Source: Rouxiella badensis (GTDB taxonomy: Bacteria; Pseudomonadota; Gammaproteobacteria; Enterobacterales; Enterobacteriaceae). Taken from it: DNA of 64,000 nt. Shown here one piece after another: positions 29,052 through 37,887 of this stretch. Position 1 is the stretch's first letter. Each line of letters opens with the position of its first letter. The notes below the pieces were generated by a model, which saw only the letters and a program-made list of their open reading frames with translations, made no database searches and had not been told where the DNA came from. The position numbers and the translations under genes are program-made. The stretch is taken from the NCBI GenBank assembly GCA_026967495.1, contig CP114060.1:3844001-3908000 (forward strand), read 5' to 3'.

Positions 29052-29477
29052 ATGAAATTACAAATGTCCGTCGCCGGTGAGGCCGTCTGCGTCATCGAAG
29101 TATGGGAAGATAAAGTGCCGAATCTGGCTAAAGAGCTGCGCGCCAAGCTGCCGATGACCAGCATCTTGCAGCACGGTAAACTGATTGGCGACATGGTGTT
29201 CTTTACCATGCCGATCGTTGCGCCGTGGGAAAATAAGTTTAAAACCGAAGAGGTCGGCAGGATGCGCCGTGAGAAGTACGGCGTTTGCACCGGCTCAGTG
29301 TGCTTCTACAGCCCACGTCAGCAGTTTTGCGTAGTCTACGGCGACGATACCGCCGAAGAACCGCTGCCAATTTCCTACATTGGGGAAGTGATTGAAGGCT
29401 CGCTGCAGCTGCGGGTCACCGGATTAGAAACCTGGTTCGATCAGGGCCGTACCGTCGAGCTGGCGGTTATCGAGTAA
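29052..29477 (+). CDS. DUF3830-like (cyclophilin-like fold) protein
   Basis: This 141-residue protein matches DUF3830, a family with a cyclophilin-like beta-barrel and no proven activity in most members. Blocks include LAKELRAKLPMTSILQHGKL, FFTMPIVAPWENKFKTEE and GSVCFYSPRQQFCVVYGDD. A ribosome site (GGGGG) precedes the ATG. It follows the helical protein in the same operon and is convergent with the alpha/beta hydrolase gene. If the neighbour is a cucumopine-synthase-like domain, this would be the catalytic half. Confidence in the family is fair, in the role low. Confidence 0.65.
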   Translation: MKLQMSVAGEAVCVIEVWEDKVPNLAKELRAKLPMTSILQHGKLIGDMVFFTMPIVAPWENKFKTEEVGRMRREKYGVCTGSVCFYSPRQQFCVVYGDDTAEEPLPISYIGEVIEGSLQLRVTGLETWFDQGRTVELAVIE

Positions 29478-29485
29478 CGCCCGAT

Positions 29486-29505
29486 AGGGCGGCAAACGCC
29501 GCCCT
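29486..29505. terminator. hairpin between convergent genes
   Basis: AGGGCGGC and GCCGCCCT flank AAAC in the 32 bp between the DUF3830-like gene and the convergent hydrolase gene. It has no T run but is well placed to act in both directions. Confidence 0.6.
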
Positions 29506-29509
29506 CAGT

Positions 29510-30502
29510 TCAGGCACAACTTTCTCGCAGCAGTTCGCTGATAGCGCACTCTATCTCCGCCGTTTCGCGCGCAAAGCGCCCTGGCGCACCCGCACAGTGA
29601 CCGTAGGGAGAGACCAACGGCCGCCACTCGCCGACGTTTGCCGGTAAACGGTCAAACTCTATTCTGGCCTCCTCTGGAGTAAAATAACGGTCCGTACTGC
29701 CCACCATCACACAGGTTTTAGCGCTCACACCAGCGATAGCGTCGAGGCTGACGTCGCCGCTCTGCCAGGTGGCCAGCATGGCCAACAGATTATTGGCGTC
29801 CCAGTTTTGATGGTCTTTTTCCCAACTCTGTAGCAGCTGTTCCAGCGTCTCAAACCCTAAATCACGATAGCGGGCCGCGCGGAAAAACTCGGCGCTGTAG
29901 GCCCATCCGGCGTAGACGCGTCCAAACGCCGCCAGCCCGGCCAGCGGCGAGGTGCGATAACGCCCGTGGTGATAAACCGGGTCAGCCTGCAACGCGCCTT
30001 TTATGCCTTCAAGGAAGACGTGATTCAACGGCCAGCAGCGCGCCGTGCCGCACACCGGCAATAGGGCCTTCACCTGCTGCGGAAAACTCACCGCCCATTG
30101 CCAGGCCTGCATAGCGCCCATCGACCACCCCGTCACCAGTGCAAAAGCGTTGATCCCCAGCGACCTGCTCAGCAGATGCTGGGCGTTAACGTTATCTTTA
30201 ATGGAAACCGTGGGGAAATCTGCTCCGTGCTGCGCGCCGTCGTGGCTCGGCGAACTCGAGACGCCGTTGCCGAACATATTGGTCAGCACGATGAAATAAC
30301 GCCTCGGGTCCAGCGCCCTGCCCGCTCCTATCAGCTTGAGATAGCTGCGGTGCGTGCCGGTATAATAGCTGGGGATCAGGATGGCGTTATCGCCCTGCAC
30401 GTTCAGCTCACCAAAAGTCGCGTAGGCAAGCTTCGCCTGACGTAATACCTCGCCGCTTTGCAGGACAAAATCCCCCAATGAAAACTGCTGATAGTCCTGC
30501 AT
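29510..30502 (-). CDS. alpha/beta hydrolase of the homoserine O-acetyltransferase group
   Basis: This 330-residue alpha/beta-hydrolase-fold protein is of the MetX/homoserine O-acetyltransferase group. The nucleophile elbow is VTGWSMGAMQAWQWA (Ser127). The acid is in GSTDRYFTPEEA and the catalytic His in SPYGHCAGAPG. Such proteins are either acyltransferases or plain hydrolases; the shorter length and locus context favour a hydrolase or acyltransferase in catabolism rather than methionine synthesis. It is divergent from the TetR regulator, with an operator between them, and convergent with the DUF3830-like gene. Confidence 0.8.
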   Translation of the reverse strand: MQDYQQFSLGDFVLQSGEVLRQAKLAYATFGELNVQGDNAILIPSYYTGTHRSYLKLIGAGRALDPRRYFIVLTNMFGNGVSSSPSHDGAQHGADFPTVSIKDNVNAQHLLSRSLGINAFALVTGWSMGAMQAWQWAVSFPQQVKALLPVCGTARCWPLNHVFLEGIKGALQADPVYHHGRYRTSPLAGLAAFGRVYAGWAYSAEFFRAARYRDLGFETLEQLLQSWEKDHQNWDANNLLAMLATWQSGDVSLDAIAGVSAKTCVMVGSTDRYFTPEEARIEFDRLPANVGEWRPLVSPYGHCAGAPGRFARETAEIECAISELLRESCA

Positions 30503-30528
30503 TATGCCTTTCCCTCTTGGCCCGCTAA

Positions 30529-30548
30529 TTAATTAACTAGTTAACTTA
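30529..30548. promoter_or_regulatory. TTAATTAA-type operator, site 2
   Basis: A 20-bp site lies between the divergent hydrolase and TetR genes and contains a perfect 12-bp palindrome TTAACTAGTTAA. It matches 17 of 20 positions of the pattern shared with sites 1 and 3. The position allows control of both genes, including autoregulation. Confidence 0.65.
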
Positions 30549-30666
30549 TTGAGATGCTGAGAGTTTTAAAAACACTCTATAAAATGCCTATAAATCATTT
30601 CATTAACCCGATTTGTCATGCGAAACTGATTGCTTAAACAATAGACTCTGAACGACAGGATGGCTA

Positions 30667-31308
30667 ATGAAGGAACCCAACGTCACGGCGCGTGCCCCCG
30701 CAGCGGATAAGCCGGCCAAAAAGAATCAGAGCGACGTCGCCGCAAAATTGCTGGACTCGGCCTTTGACCTGTTTGCCCATCAAAACTACTCTTCGGTTCG
30801 CATCAAGGACATCGCCAAGGCGACCGGCCTGAACTCGGCGCTCATTTACTACTATTTTGGCTCCAAGGAAGACCTGTTCCTGAAGGTTATTGAGGCCGCG
30901 GTAGAAAAGGCGTTCGTCCAGTTCGACACCATCACCGCCAACGCCGCCAGCCCGCGTCAGGTGCTTTTCTCATGGATTGAGGTGCACATTTTGCAGTTCA
31001 CGCTGATGCAAAAACTGGCCAAAATCAGCCTCGACTATGCCAACACCCACGAGCATCTCACCAACATCGACAAAGCGATTAAAAAGTTCTACGAGAAAGA
31101 GTCGGTGGTGCTGAAAAATACCCTGAAGGAAGGCATTGCCGCCGGGGAGTTCCGCGAGGTGAATCCTGCCGATATGTCGATGTTTATCTCAACCTTTCTT
31201 GACGGCGTGCTGTTCCGCACGGTGATGTTCCCAAACTTTAAATACAAACACGCCATCAACTGCATGCGCGAGTTTGTGCTGGAACATCTAGAACCTGTCC
31301 AGGCCTGA
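30667..31308 (+). CDS. TetR/AcrR-family transcriptional regulator
   Basis: This 213-residue regulator has an N-terminal helix-turn-helix (FDLFAHQNYSSVRIKDIAKA then TGLNSALIYYYFGSKEDL, about residues 35-75) and a helical ligand domain. The N-terminal tail is Lys/Ala-rich. It sits in the middle of the catabolic locus, and three copies of a TTAATTAA-type operator lie at promoters of the locus, so it is the best candidate for the local regulator. It is followed by a hairpin terminator shared with the convergent ligase gene. Confidence 0.9.
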   Translation: MKEPNVTARAPAADKPAKKNQSDVAAKLLDSAFDLFAHQNYSSVRIKDIAKATGLNSALIYYYFGSKEDLFLKVIEAAVEKAFVQFDTITANAASPRQVLFSWIEVHILQFTLMQKLAKISLDYANTHEHLTNIDKAIKKFYEKESVVLKNTLKEGIAAGEFREVNPADMSMFISTFLDGVLFRTVMFPNFKYKHAINCMREFVLEHLEPVQA

Positions 31309-31321
31309 GGCAACCCCTCAT

Positions 31322-31352
31322 CGCCTCCTTCCCCCTAGCAAGGAAGGAGGCG
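31322..31352. terminator. bidirectional hairpin terminator
   Basis: CGCCTCCTTCC and GGAAGGAGGCG form a perfect 11-bp stem with a 9-base loop between the convergent TetR and glutamine-synthetase-like genes. There is no strong T run on either side. Confidence 0.65.
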
Positions 31353-31359
31353 TAATCCT

Positions 31360-32730
31360 TTAAAATATCGAACTGTATTTCTCAATCTCCCACTGACTGA
31401 TGCTCAGGTGATACTGGTTCCACTCCTGCGTCTTATACTTCACAAATTCGTCCTTCAACGCCTTGCCGAGCGTCACCTCAACGAACGGATCGCTGTCGAA
31501 AGCCTCGACCGCCTCCAGCAGATTTTGCGGCAAGAAGTCGATACCCCGTGCATTGCGTTCCGCCTCGGTCATGGCATACAGGTTGTCTTCATTTGGTCTG
31601 CGCGGATCAATTTTCTCACGAATACCCTCAAGCCCGGCGGCCAGCGCCAGCGTGGCCGCCAGATACGGATTCACCGCGCCGTCGGCGTTGCGTGATTCAC
31701 AGCGACCACCGCCCGCAGGCACACGAACCGAGTTGGTGCGATTATTCGAGCCGTAGGAGTTGAACACCGGTGCCCAGGAGAAATAGCTCATCGCCCCCTG
31801 ACGCACCAGACGTTTATAGCTGTTGACCGTCGGAGCGAAGGCGGCGCACAGCGCGCGGCCGTGGCGCAACAACCCGCCGATAAAGTAATAGCCAAGCTCT
31901 GTCAGCCCCAGACCATAAGGGTCTTCGTCGCTGGCGTCATGGGTTTTAAACAGGTTACTGCCGGTTTTCAGGTCATAGAGCGACATATTGAAATGCGCGC
32001 CGGTTCCGGTTTTATCAGAGAACGGCTTCGGCATCATGGTCGCCACCAGCCCCAGCTCTTTGGCGTAATGCTTCGCCATAAAGCGGAAGAACACCATGCG
32101 GTCACAAGTGGTCAGCGCATCGGCATAGTTGAAGTCGAATTCGTACTGAGAATTGCCGTCTTCATGGTCCAGCGAATAGAGATCCCACCCCAGAGAGTTA
32201 ATGCAGGTGGAAACCTTGTCCAGCCAGGCAAACTGGTCAACAAATCCCTGAATGTCGTAACAGGGTTTATTTAGCTTGTTGTCCTTTTCCGGCACGGAAA
32301 GCGAGCCGTCCTGCTCGCGCTTAAGCAGATAAATCTCGCACTCGATGCCGAGATTAAAACCGAACCCCATCTCGTTGGCCTGCCTGATAACATTTTGCAG
32401 CGCAACGCGGGTGTTCAGGGCATAGGGTTCGCCCTGAAAGGCGTTATCCGCCGGCATCCAGGCAATTTTAGGCTCCCACGGCAGTTGAATGATGTGGTCA
32501 AGATCCGGCACCGAGGTCAGTTCGTCCTCGTGCGGCGACTGCCCCAGTCCGTCCAGTGCATAGCCGGTGTACCGTTCGGAGCCGCTCGCCATCTGCTTAA
32601 AGTGATTGATAGGCACCACTTTTCCCTTCGGAATGCCGTGAATATCGACATAGGCCCCGATACAGTACTCAACGCCTTTCTCCCTCAGCGACTGCTCGAC
32701 TTCTGCGATTTGTTCTGCCGTCTTCTTCAT
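31360..32730 (-). CDS. type III glutamine-synthetase-like ligase (gamma-glutamylamide synthetase type)
   Basis: This 456-residue glutamine synthetase superfamily enzyme belongs to the GlnT group, whose members make gamma-glutamyl amides from glutamate, ATP and an amine. The metal-ligand region is LGIECEIYLL, the glutamate/ammonia region HEDGNSQYEFDF, and the ATP/catalytic region KTGTGAHFNMS. TVNSYKRLVRQGAMSYFSW and RCESRNADGAVNPYLA are also present. In an operon with an ABC importer, oxygenase and reductases, it is more likely to activate or protect an amine substrate than to assimilate ammonia. It is the last gene of the nine-gene minus-strand operon. Confidence 0.88.
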   Translation of the reverse strand: MKKTAEQIAEVEQSLREKGVEYCIGAYVDIHGIPKGKVVPINHFKQMASGSERYTGYALDGLGQSPHEDELTSVPDLDHIIQLPWEPKIAWMPADNAFQGEPYALNTRVALQNVIRQANEMGFGFNLGIECEIYLLKREQDGSLSVPEKDNKLNKPCYDIQGFVDQFAWLDKVSTCINSLGWDLYSLDHEDGNSQYEFDFNYADALTTCDRMVFFRFMAKHYAKELGLVATMMPKPFSDKTGTGAHFNMSLYDLKTGSNLFKTHDASDEDPYGLGLTELGYYFIGGLLRHGRALCAAFAPTVNSYKRLVRQGAMSYFSWAPVFNSYGSNNRTNSVRVPAGGGRCESRNADGAVNPYLAATLALAAGLEGIREKIDPRRPNEDNLYAMTEAERNARGIDFLPQNLLEAVEAFDSDPFVEVTLGKALKDEFVKYKTQEWNQYHLSISQWEIEKYSSIF

Positions 32731-32768
32731 TAAGGTTTCCGCCTGTTAAACAATCTCAATAGTGACCG

Positions 32769-33755
32769 CTAATCGTGCTCAGCGACGTTGTGTGGAATAT
32801 AGGGTGCCTCCAGCGCGTGAATCTCCTCGCGGCTCAGTACCAGCTCGCTGGCGGCAACGGCATCTTCCAGATGCGAAAATTGGGTGGCACCGATGACCGG
32901 CGCGATCACCGATTTATGGCGGTACTGCCACGCAAGCGCCACCTGTGCCATTGGCACGCCGCGTGCGTCAGCGACCCTGGCAACCGCATCGATGACGCGC
33001 CTGTCGGCCTCAACCGTCGCGGAATACAAAGTTTCTGCATAGCTGTCGCGACCGGCGCGTGGGCTGTCGGTCGGTTGCTGCCATGGCCGAGCCAGCAAAC
33101 CACGCGCCAGCGGACTCCACGGCGTAACGCCGACGCCCTCGCTTTCACACAGGCCCATCATCTCGCGCTCTTCCTCGCGATAAAGCAGATTGAGGTGGTT
33201 CTGCATGCTGATAAACCGCGTCCAGCCGTTGTACTTTGCTACCTGCAACGCCTTGGAGAACTGCCAGGCAAACATCGAAGACGCGCCCAGATAACGCACC
33301 TTGCCGGCCTTGACCAGGTCATGCAGCGCCTCGAGCGTCTCTTCGAGCGGCGTGTCGTAGTCCCAACGATGAATCTGGTAGAGGTCGATGTAGTCGGTGC
33401 CTAGGCGGCGCAGGCTCGCGTCGCACTCGGTCATAATCGTCTTGCGCGAGAGCCCCTTGCTGTTCGGACCGCTGCGAATCGGGTTGTATAGCTTGGTGGC
33501 GATAACCACGTTATCGCGGTCGGCGAAATCACGGATTGCCCGCCCAAGAATCTCCTCGCTGGCACCCTTGGAATAAGAGTTGGCGGTGTCAAAAAAGTTA
33601 ATCCCCAGCTCCAGCGCCTTGCGGATAAACGGTCGGCTCTCGGGTTCACTGAGCGTCCAGGTGTAGCCGCTGGCCTCTTTCGGTGCATAGGTCAAACATC
33701 CCAGACAGACGGCCGACACTTCCAGGCCCGAGCGGCCTAATTTCAACGTTCTCAT
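32769..33755 (-). CDS. aldo/keto reductase
   Basis: This 328-residue TIM-barrel NADPH-dependent reductase reduces carbonyls. The catalytic tetrad is visible: Asp in INFFDTANSYSKG with the Tyr nearby, Lys in VVIATKLY and His in LYQIHRWDYDTP. ATG at 33755 follows AAGGGA. It belongs to the YajO/general-stress-like group by overall pattern. In the operon it lies between the Rieske oxygenase and the ligase, so it probably reduces an aldehyde or ketone intermediate. Confidence 0.9.
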   Translation of the reverse strand: MRTLKLGRSGLEVSAVCLGCLTYAPKEASGYTWTLSEPESRPFIRKALELGINFFDTANSYSKGASEEILGRAIRDFADRDNVVIATKLYNPIRSGPNSKGLSRKTIMTECDASLRRLGTDYIDLYQIHRWDYDTPLEETLEALHDLVKAGKVRYLGASSMFAWQFSKALQVAKYNGWTRFISMQNHLNLLYREEEREMMGLCESEGVGVTPWSPLARGLLARPWQQPTDSPRAGRDSYAETLYSATVEADRRVIDAVARVADARGVPMAQVALAWQYRHKSVIAPVIGATQFSHLEDAVAASELVLSREEIHALEAPYIPHNVAEHD

Positions 33756-33803
33756 ACTGCGTCCCTTAGTTGATTCGAATCATCGGTTATTGAAGTTGAT
33801 GGA

Positions 33804-34970
33804 TCATAAAAGTTTGCGTTTCATATAGTTGGCGAGATGCCAAACGGTTCTTTCCAAATGTCCCAGCCTGCCGGGCCTGGCCAACTGTGACCGGCTACCG
33901 CGCCGTTGCAGGCTGTTGATTTGCAAATCTTCGGCGATAATCGCCTTGCTGCCGGTTTTCATCGTTTCCGCCGTGGCAGCAAAACCTTCCTGAGCCATAG
34001 AGGCCTTCGAGACCAGCACCAACCGATGCCAGATCGTTAGGTCTTTATTGACAGGCAACAGCGTGCTGATGCTGATACGGTCAGGGTTAATGCCAATCAG
34101 GCAGAACGGATAAATCAGCATCAGATCGATGCGCCGGAGATCCTCTTCGCTCATGCCGTCGAACGGCAGCAGACCGGCGGTTAAGACTTCACTAATCTCG
34201 CCGTTTTTACGCAGCGGCTGATGGCAGAAGGTCCAGCCTGGGCCGTCCTCACCGATATAGCTCAGTCGGCCGGGGAAACTGTCTTCAAGCGTGGTGCGGT
34301 GCACTGCCGAATGGTGATAACACTCCATGAAAGTCTCGACCGCCATCTTCCAGTTAAACGGGCAGTCGTAGTCCAGCTCATAGGCAGTTTGCAGCTCGGC
34401 AAAATGATATTTTTCAAACAGCGACAGGACGGGCTTAAGGCGGGCTAGCAGCGAATCGATGTCGGAGGAGAAGGTGATAAAAATCATCCCGGCGACGATT
34501 TCGCTGCGAATTTGCGGCAGCTCGCAGGATTTACGGTCAAAGTCGGCGGCCTGATTCATCAGCGGCGCACCCATCAGCTGTCCTTTGGTGTTATAGCTCC
34601 AGTTGTGGAACGGGCAAACGAACGCTTTTGCATTGCCGCTGCCTTCAATAATCGGCACCCAGCGATGCAGGCAAACGCGCGACATCACCCGAATGCCGTC
34701 GTCGCTGCGCGTGCACAACACCGGCTCGTCGATAATATCAAGGCTGAAATAATCTCCTACGTTGGCAACCTGCGAGACGTGGCCAATGAACAACCAGTCC
34801 TCACGAAAGATTTTCTGGTTTTCCAGCTGAAAGAACGCGTCGCTGTTGTAGGCCTGCGGCGGCAAGGTGCCTGCCAGCCCGGCGTCGGTGCTTTGCGCAG
34901 CGGTAATTTGCCTGGCGATGGCTTGGCCATCATCAAATACACAGTCAATTCTTTGAGACAGATCGAGCAT
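33804..34970 (-). CDS. Rieske non-heme iron oxygenase, alpha subunit type
   Basis: This 388-residue oxygenase has an N-terminal Rieske [2Fe-2S] domain with Cys100, His102, Cys119 and His122 (RVCLHRW and FVCPFHNWSY). A C-terminal mononuclear iron domain has the motif ETFMECYHHSAVH (His219/220 and His224). Related enzymes hydroxylate aromatic rings or N-demethylate quaternary amines such as carnitine and stachydrine. No dedicated ferredoxin or reductase gene is adjacent, so electrons must come from elsewhere or from another operon protein. GGAGG precedes the ATG. Confidence 0.9.
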   Translation of the reverse strand: MLDLSQRIDCVFDDGQAIARQITAAQSTDAGLAGTLPPQAYNSDAFFQLENQKIFREDWLFIGHVSQVANVGDYFSLDIIDEPVLCTRSDDGIRVMSRVCLHRWVPIIEGSGNAKAFVCPFHNWSYNTKGQLMGAPLMNQAADFDRKSCELPQIRSEIVAGMIFITFSSDIDSLLARLKPVLSLFEKYHFAELQTAYELDYDCPFNWKMAVETFMECYHHSAVHRTTLEDSFPGRLSYIGEDGPGWTFCHQPLRKNGEISEVLTAGLLPFDGMSEEDLRRIDLMLIYPFCLIGINPDRISISTLLPVNKDLTIWHRLVLVSKASMAQEGFAATAETMKTGSKAIIAEDLQINSLQRRGSRSQLARPGRLGHLERTVWHLANYMKRKLL

Positions 34971-35049
34971 GGTGTTGCCTCCATAAATTCAATTTATATA
35001 AGACATTGCATCGTGACGATGAATCTATTACCGATTCTTTACCTGACTC

Positions 35050-36099
35050 TCAGCTACGGACTCTGCCCAGCTCTCTTTCCAGCAGCGGGATGACCTCATT
35101 GCCAAAGCGCGTCAAGGAGCGCAGCGCGTGCTCTATGGGCATATCTCCAAACTGAAAAAAACAGTTGTAGTGCGTCGCACCGGTCTCCTTTGCCTCGAGA
35201 ATGATTCTTTGCGCCACGCTTTGTGGGTCGCCAATCATCAGGTTGTGGCAGATTTCATCGGCGTCCGGCTCGTTGGCGAAAGGCGGCGCGCTGATAAATG
35301 CACCCTCGGTGGCGGTTTTTTCTCATGCAGCGCGGCAATCATGCGGGCGACGAACATCGCGCGCTCGGCGGCCTGATGTGCCTGAACCTGACTGTCGGTA
35401 ACGTGGATATATTGCTGCACCGCAATCGGTCGATTTACGTCTATTCCAGCCTGTGCCCAGCCGTGGCGCGCATCGCTGACCATTTGGCGCAAACGCGGCG
35501 ACCCGCGATAACCGGCGGTCACAAAAGGCGTCGGACTCCACGGCTCAAAAGCGCGCAGAATGTGCGGATTGGTCGAGGTCACAAACAGCGGCGGTAACGG
35601 CTGTTGCAGCGTATTGAGCAGAAAGTCAGTTTGCAGGGGTTCGCCGTTGTAGCCCGGCGACTGGGTCTTGCCCTCAGTCAACGCGCCGGAGATAATCGCC
35701 CAGCCGTCGAGCAACGCCTGATTGCGCTCCTCAACGTCGAGTCCCATAGCGGTCGAACTCATAGGCCTGATAGCCACTGCCAATGCCCAGCACCAGACGC
35801 CCGTCGGTCAGCCTGTCCACCAGCGCGATTTCCTGCGCCAGGCGCATCGGGTGATACAGCGGCAGCACGATAACCGCCGTGCCGAGCTTGATGCGCCGCG
35901 TGTATCCGGCCATGTGCGCCACCATCATCAGCGGTGAAACGCTCAGCGAATAGTTGGTAAAATGGTGTTCGGCAAACCAGGCCGTCTCAAAGCCAATCTC
36001 CTCGGCCAGCGCCACCATTTTGCGCATATCTTTAATGACGCCCTGAATACCTCCAGGATTGTCTTTAAACGACATTAAATTAAATAATCCAAGTTTCAT
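35050..36099 (-). CDS. LLM-class flavin-dependent monooxygenase (frame interrupted twice)
   Basis: This luciferase-like flavin monooxygenase starts at ATG 36099 (MKLGLFNLMSF). AEEIGFETAWFAEHHF and LVLGIGSGYQAYEFDRY are typical. Two indels split it. One is at 35739-35745 (GAGTCCC), where one base too many separates FDRY from LDVEERNQALLDGW. The other is a run of six A on the coding strand, which must be seven to read HEKKTATEGAFISAPPFANE. Correcting both leaves 349 residues, a normal length, with a C-terminus reading LMIGDPQSVAQRI. It follows the ABC permease gene in the operon and probably uses FMNH2 from a general flavin reductase. Confidence 0.86.
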
Positions 36100-36125
36100 G
36101 ATCCCCCCGGCGAAAACTGCATGAA

Positions 36126-37055
36126 TTAACGACGTTTGCCTTTCTGGAAATAACGTTCAATCTTGCTCTGAATAGCGCTTAACCCGGTTGTCGCGACCAG
36201 ATACCAAATGCAGGCGACGATCAGCAGCGGAATATTTTCATAGGTCCGGGAATAAATGGCCTGCGCCGAATAAAGCAGGTCCGAGAGTGAAATTACGCTG
36301 ACCAGCGAGGTGCTTTTCAGCATGCCGATAACCTGATTACCGGTCGGCGGAATAATGAACGGCACCGCCTGTGGCAGAATAATGCGCTTCAGCCACTGTA
36401 CTTTCTGCATCCCCAGGGCGCGAGCCGCCTCCTGCTGGCCTTCGTCTACCGAAGAGATACCGGCGCGGATAATCTCGGCCATATACGCCGCTTCATTTAA
36501 TCCCAGCCCTAATATCGCCGCCGTCCAGGGCGTAATTAAGTCGTTCATGCTGCCGGAATAGAGCGTTGGCATAAAAGGCAGGCTGACACTGAAGGTTGGA
36601 TATAACGCCGCCAGGTTGTACCAAAAGATTAACTGCACCAGCACCGGCGTACCGCGAAAGAACCAGATATAACCGCGGCTAAATCCGGCCAACAGCGGAT
36701 TATGCGACAGCCGCATCACCGCCAGCGCAATGCTTAATACAATCGCCAGCGCCATAATCACCCCCGTTAGCCAAACGGTGACCCACAGCCCTTCGAGAAT
36801 GGTCGGTGAGAAGAGATATTTGCCAACCGTTCCCCAGGCAAAATTGGGATTGGTTATCATCGAATGGGCCACCATTGCCACCAGCACAATAGCCACCAGC
36901 AGCGACACCCAGCGTCCGTAATAGCGCGGTGCGACCACGCTGAGCGGCGGCGGCACCGGCTGCGGCGCGCCCGAAGGCTGAGTGCGCGGCGGGACGTCTT
37001 TCTGCGCCAGACCGAGTCGCGGATGAGGCTGATTATCTGTCATCATTTCTCTCAT
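36126..37055 (-). CDS. amino-acid-type ABC transporter permease
   Basis: This polar-amino-acid-type permease of about 309 residues has five to six membrane helices. The conserved EAA loop reads LGLNEAAYMAEIIRAGISSV and DEGQQEAARALGM. The C-terminal IERYFQKGKRR is basic. The long N-terminal extension before the first helix is Pro-rich. I place the start at ATG 37055 (MREMMTDNQP); GTG at 37103, overlapping the ATPase stop, is the alternative. With the ATPase and binding protein it forms one importer. Confidence 0.88.
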   Translation of the reverse strand: MREMMTDNQPHPRLGLAQKDVPPRTQPSGAPQPVPPPLSVVAPRYYGRWVSLLVAIVLVAMVAHSMITNPNFAWGTVGKYLFSPTILEGLWVTVWLTGVIMALAIVLSIALAVMRLSHNPLLAGFSRGYIWFFRGTPVLVQLIFWYNLAALYPTFSVSLPFMPTLYSGSMNDLITPWTAAILGLGLNEAAYMAEIIRAGISSVDEGQQEAARALGMQKVQWLKRIILPQAVPFIIPPTGNQVIGMLKSTSLVSVISLSDLLYSAQAIYSRTYENIPLLIVACIWYLVATTGLSAIQSKIERYFQKGKRR

Positions 37056-37099
37056 TCTCTCAAACTGAAGGAAGGACTCCGGTTGCGTTGCTGGCAAAC

Positions 37100-37872
37100 T
37101 CACAGCACGCGGTTTAAAAAGTCTCGTGTGCGGGCATGGGCCGGTGCGCTAAACAGGCTCTGCGGCGTGCCGGTTTCAATAATCGCGCCGTTGTCCATAA
37201 AGGCGACCTTCGTGCACACCTCGCGGGCGAAGGCCATTTCGTGCGTTACCACCACCATGGTCATGCCGTCTTGCGCCAGATTGCGCATCACGTCGAGCAC
37301 CTCACCGACCAACTCCGGGTCAAGCGCGCTGGTCGGCTCGTCGAACAGCATGATCTCTGGCTTCATTGCCAGCGCGCGCGCAATCGCCACCCGCTGCTGC
37401 TGACCGCCCGAAAGCTCAGACGGATAGGCATCGTAGCGGTGGCTTAACCCAACGCGGTCGAGCAGCGCCTTTGCCTCTTCGATGGCCTGCCTGCGCGGGA
37501 TTTTCTTGACCTGCATCGGTGCCTCAATCACGTTTTCCAGCGCCGTCATATGAGCGAACAAATTGAAGCGCTGAAACACCATGCCGATACGCGCGCGTTT
37601 ACGCACAATCTCCGACTCCTTGAGAATGTGCAGCTTGTCGCCCACCTGCCGATAGCCGATCCACTCGCCAAACACTTGCAATGACCCCCGTCGATTTTTT
37701 CAAGATGATTAATGCAGCGCAGGAAGGTCGATTTTCCAGAGCCTGACGGGCCGATGAGGCACACGACTTCGCCGCTCTCGATACGTAAATCCACGCCTTT
37801 AAGGATCTCGACGCCGTTAAACAGCTTCACCACCTGACGCGCTTCTACGACCGCAATGCTGTCTAATGCCAT
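37100..37872 (-). CDS. amino-acid-type ABC transporter ATPase (frame interrupted near 37687)
   Basis: This ABC ATPase of the polar amino acid family has Walker A GPSGSGKST, Q-loop region MVFQRFNLFAHM, signature LSGGQQQRVAIARALA, Walker B IMLFDEPTSALDPE and the switch His in VVVTHEM. The frame breaks between KSTFLRCINHLEKIDGG and LQVFGEW at a run of five C (G on the coding strand) near 37685-37689. Six give DGGSLQVFGEWIGYRQ and 257 residues. Its permease partner follows directly. Confidence 0.9.
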
Positions 37873-37887
37873 GATGTTCTCCTGATT

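Noticed and set aside
35739..35745. Firm assignment of the LLM enzyme frameshift to GAGCTC
   Set aside because: Both GAGCTC (Tyr-Glu-Leu) and GGACTC (Tyr-Gly-Leu) give acceptable proteins, so the site is only a candidate.
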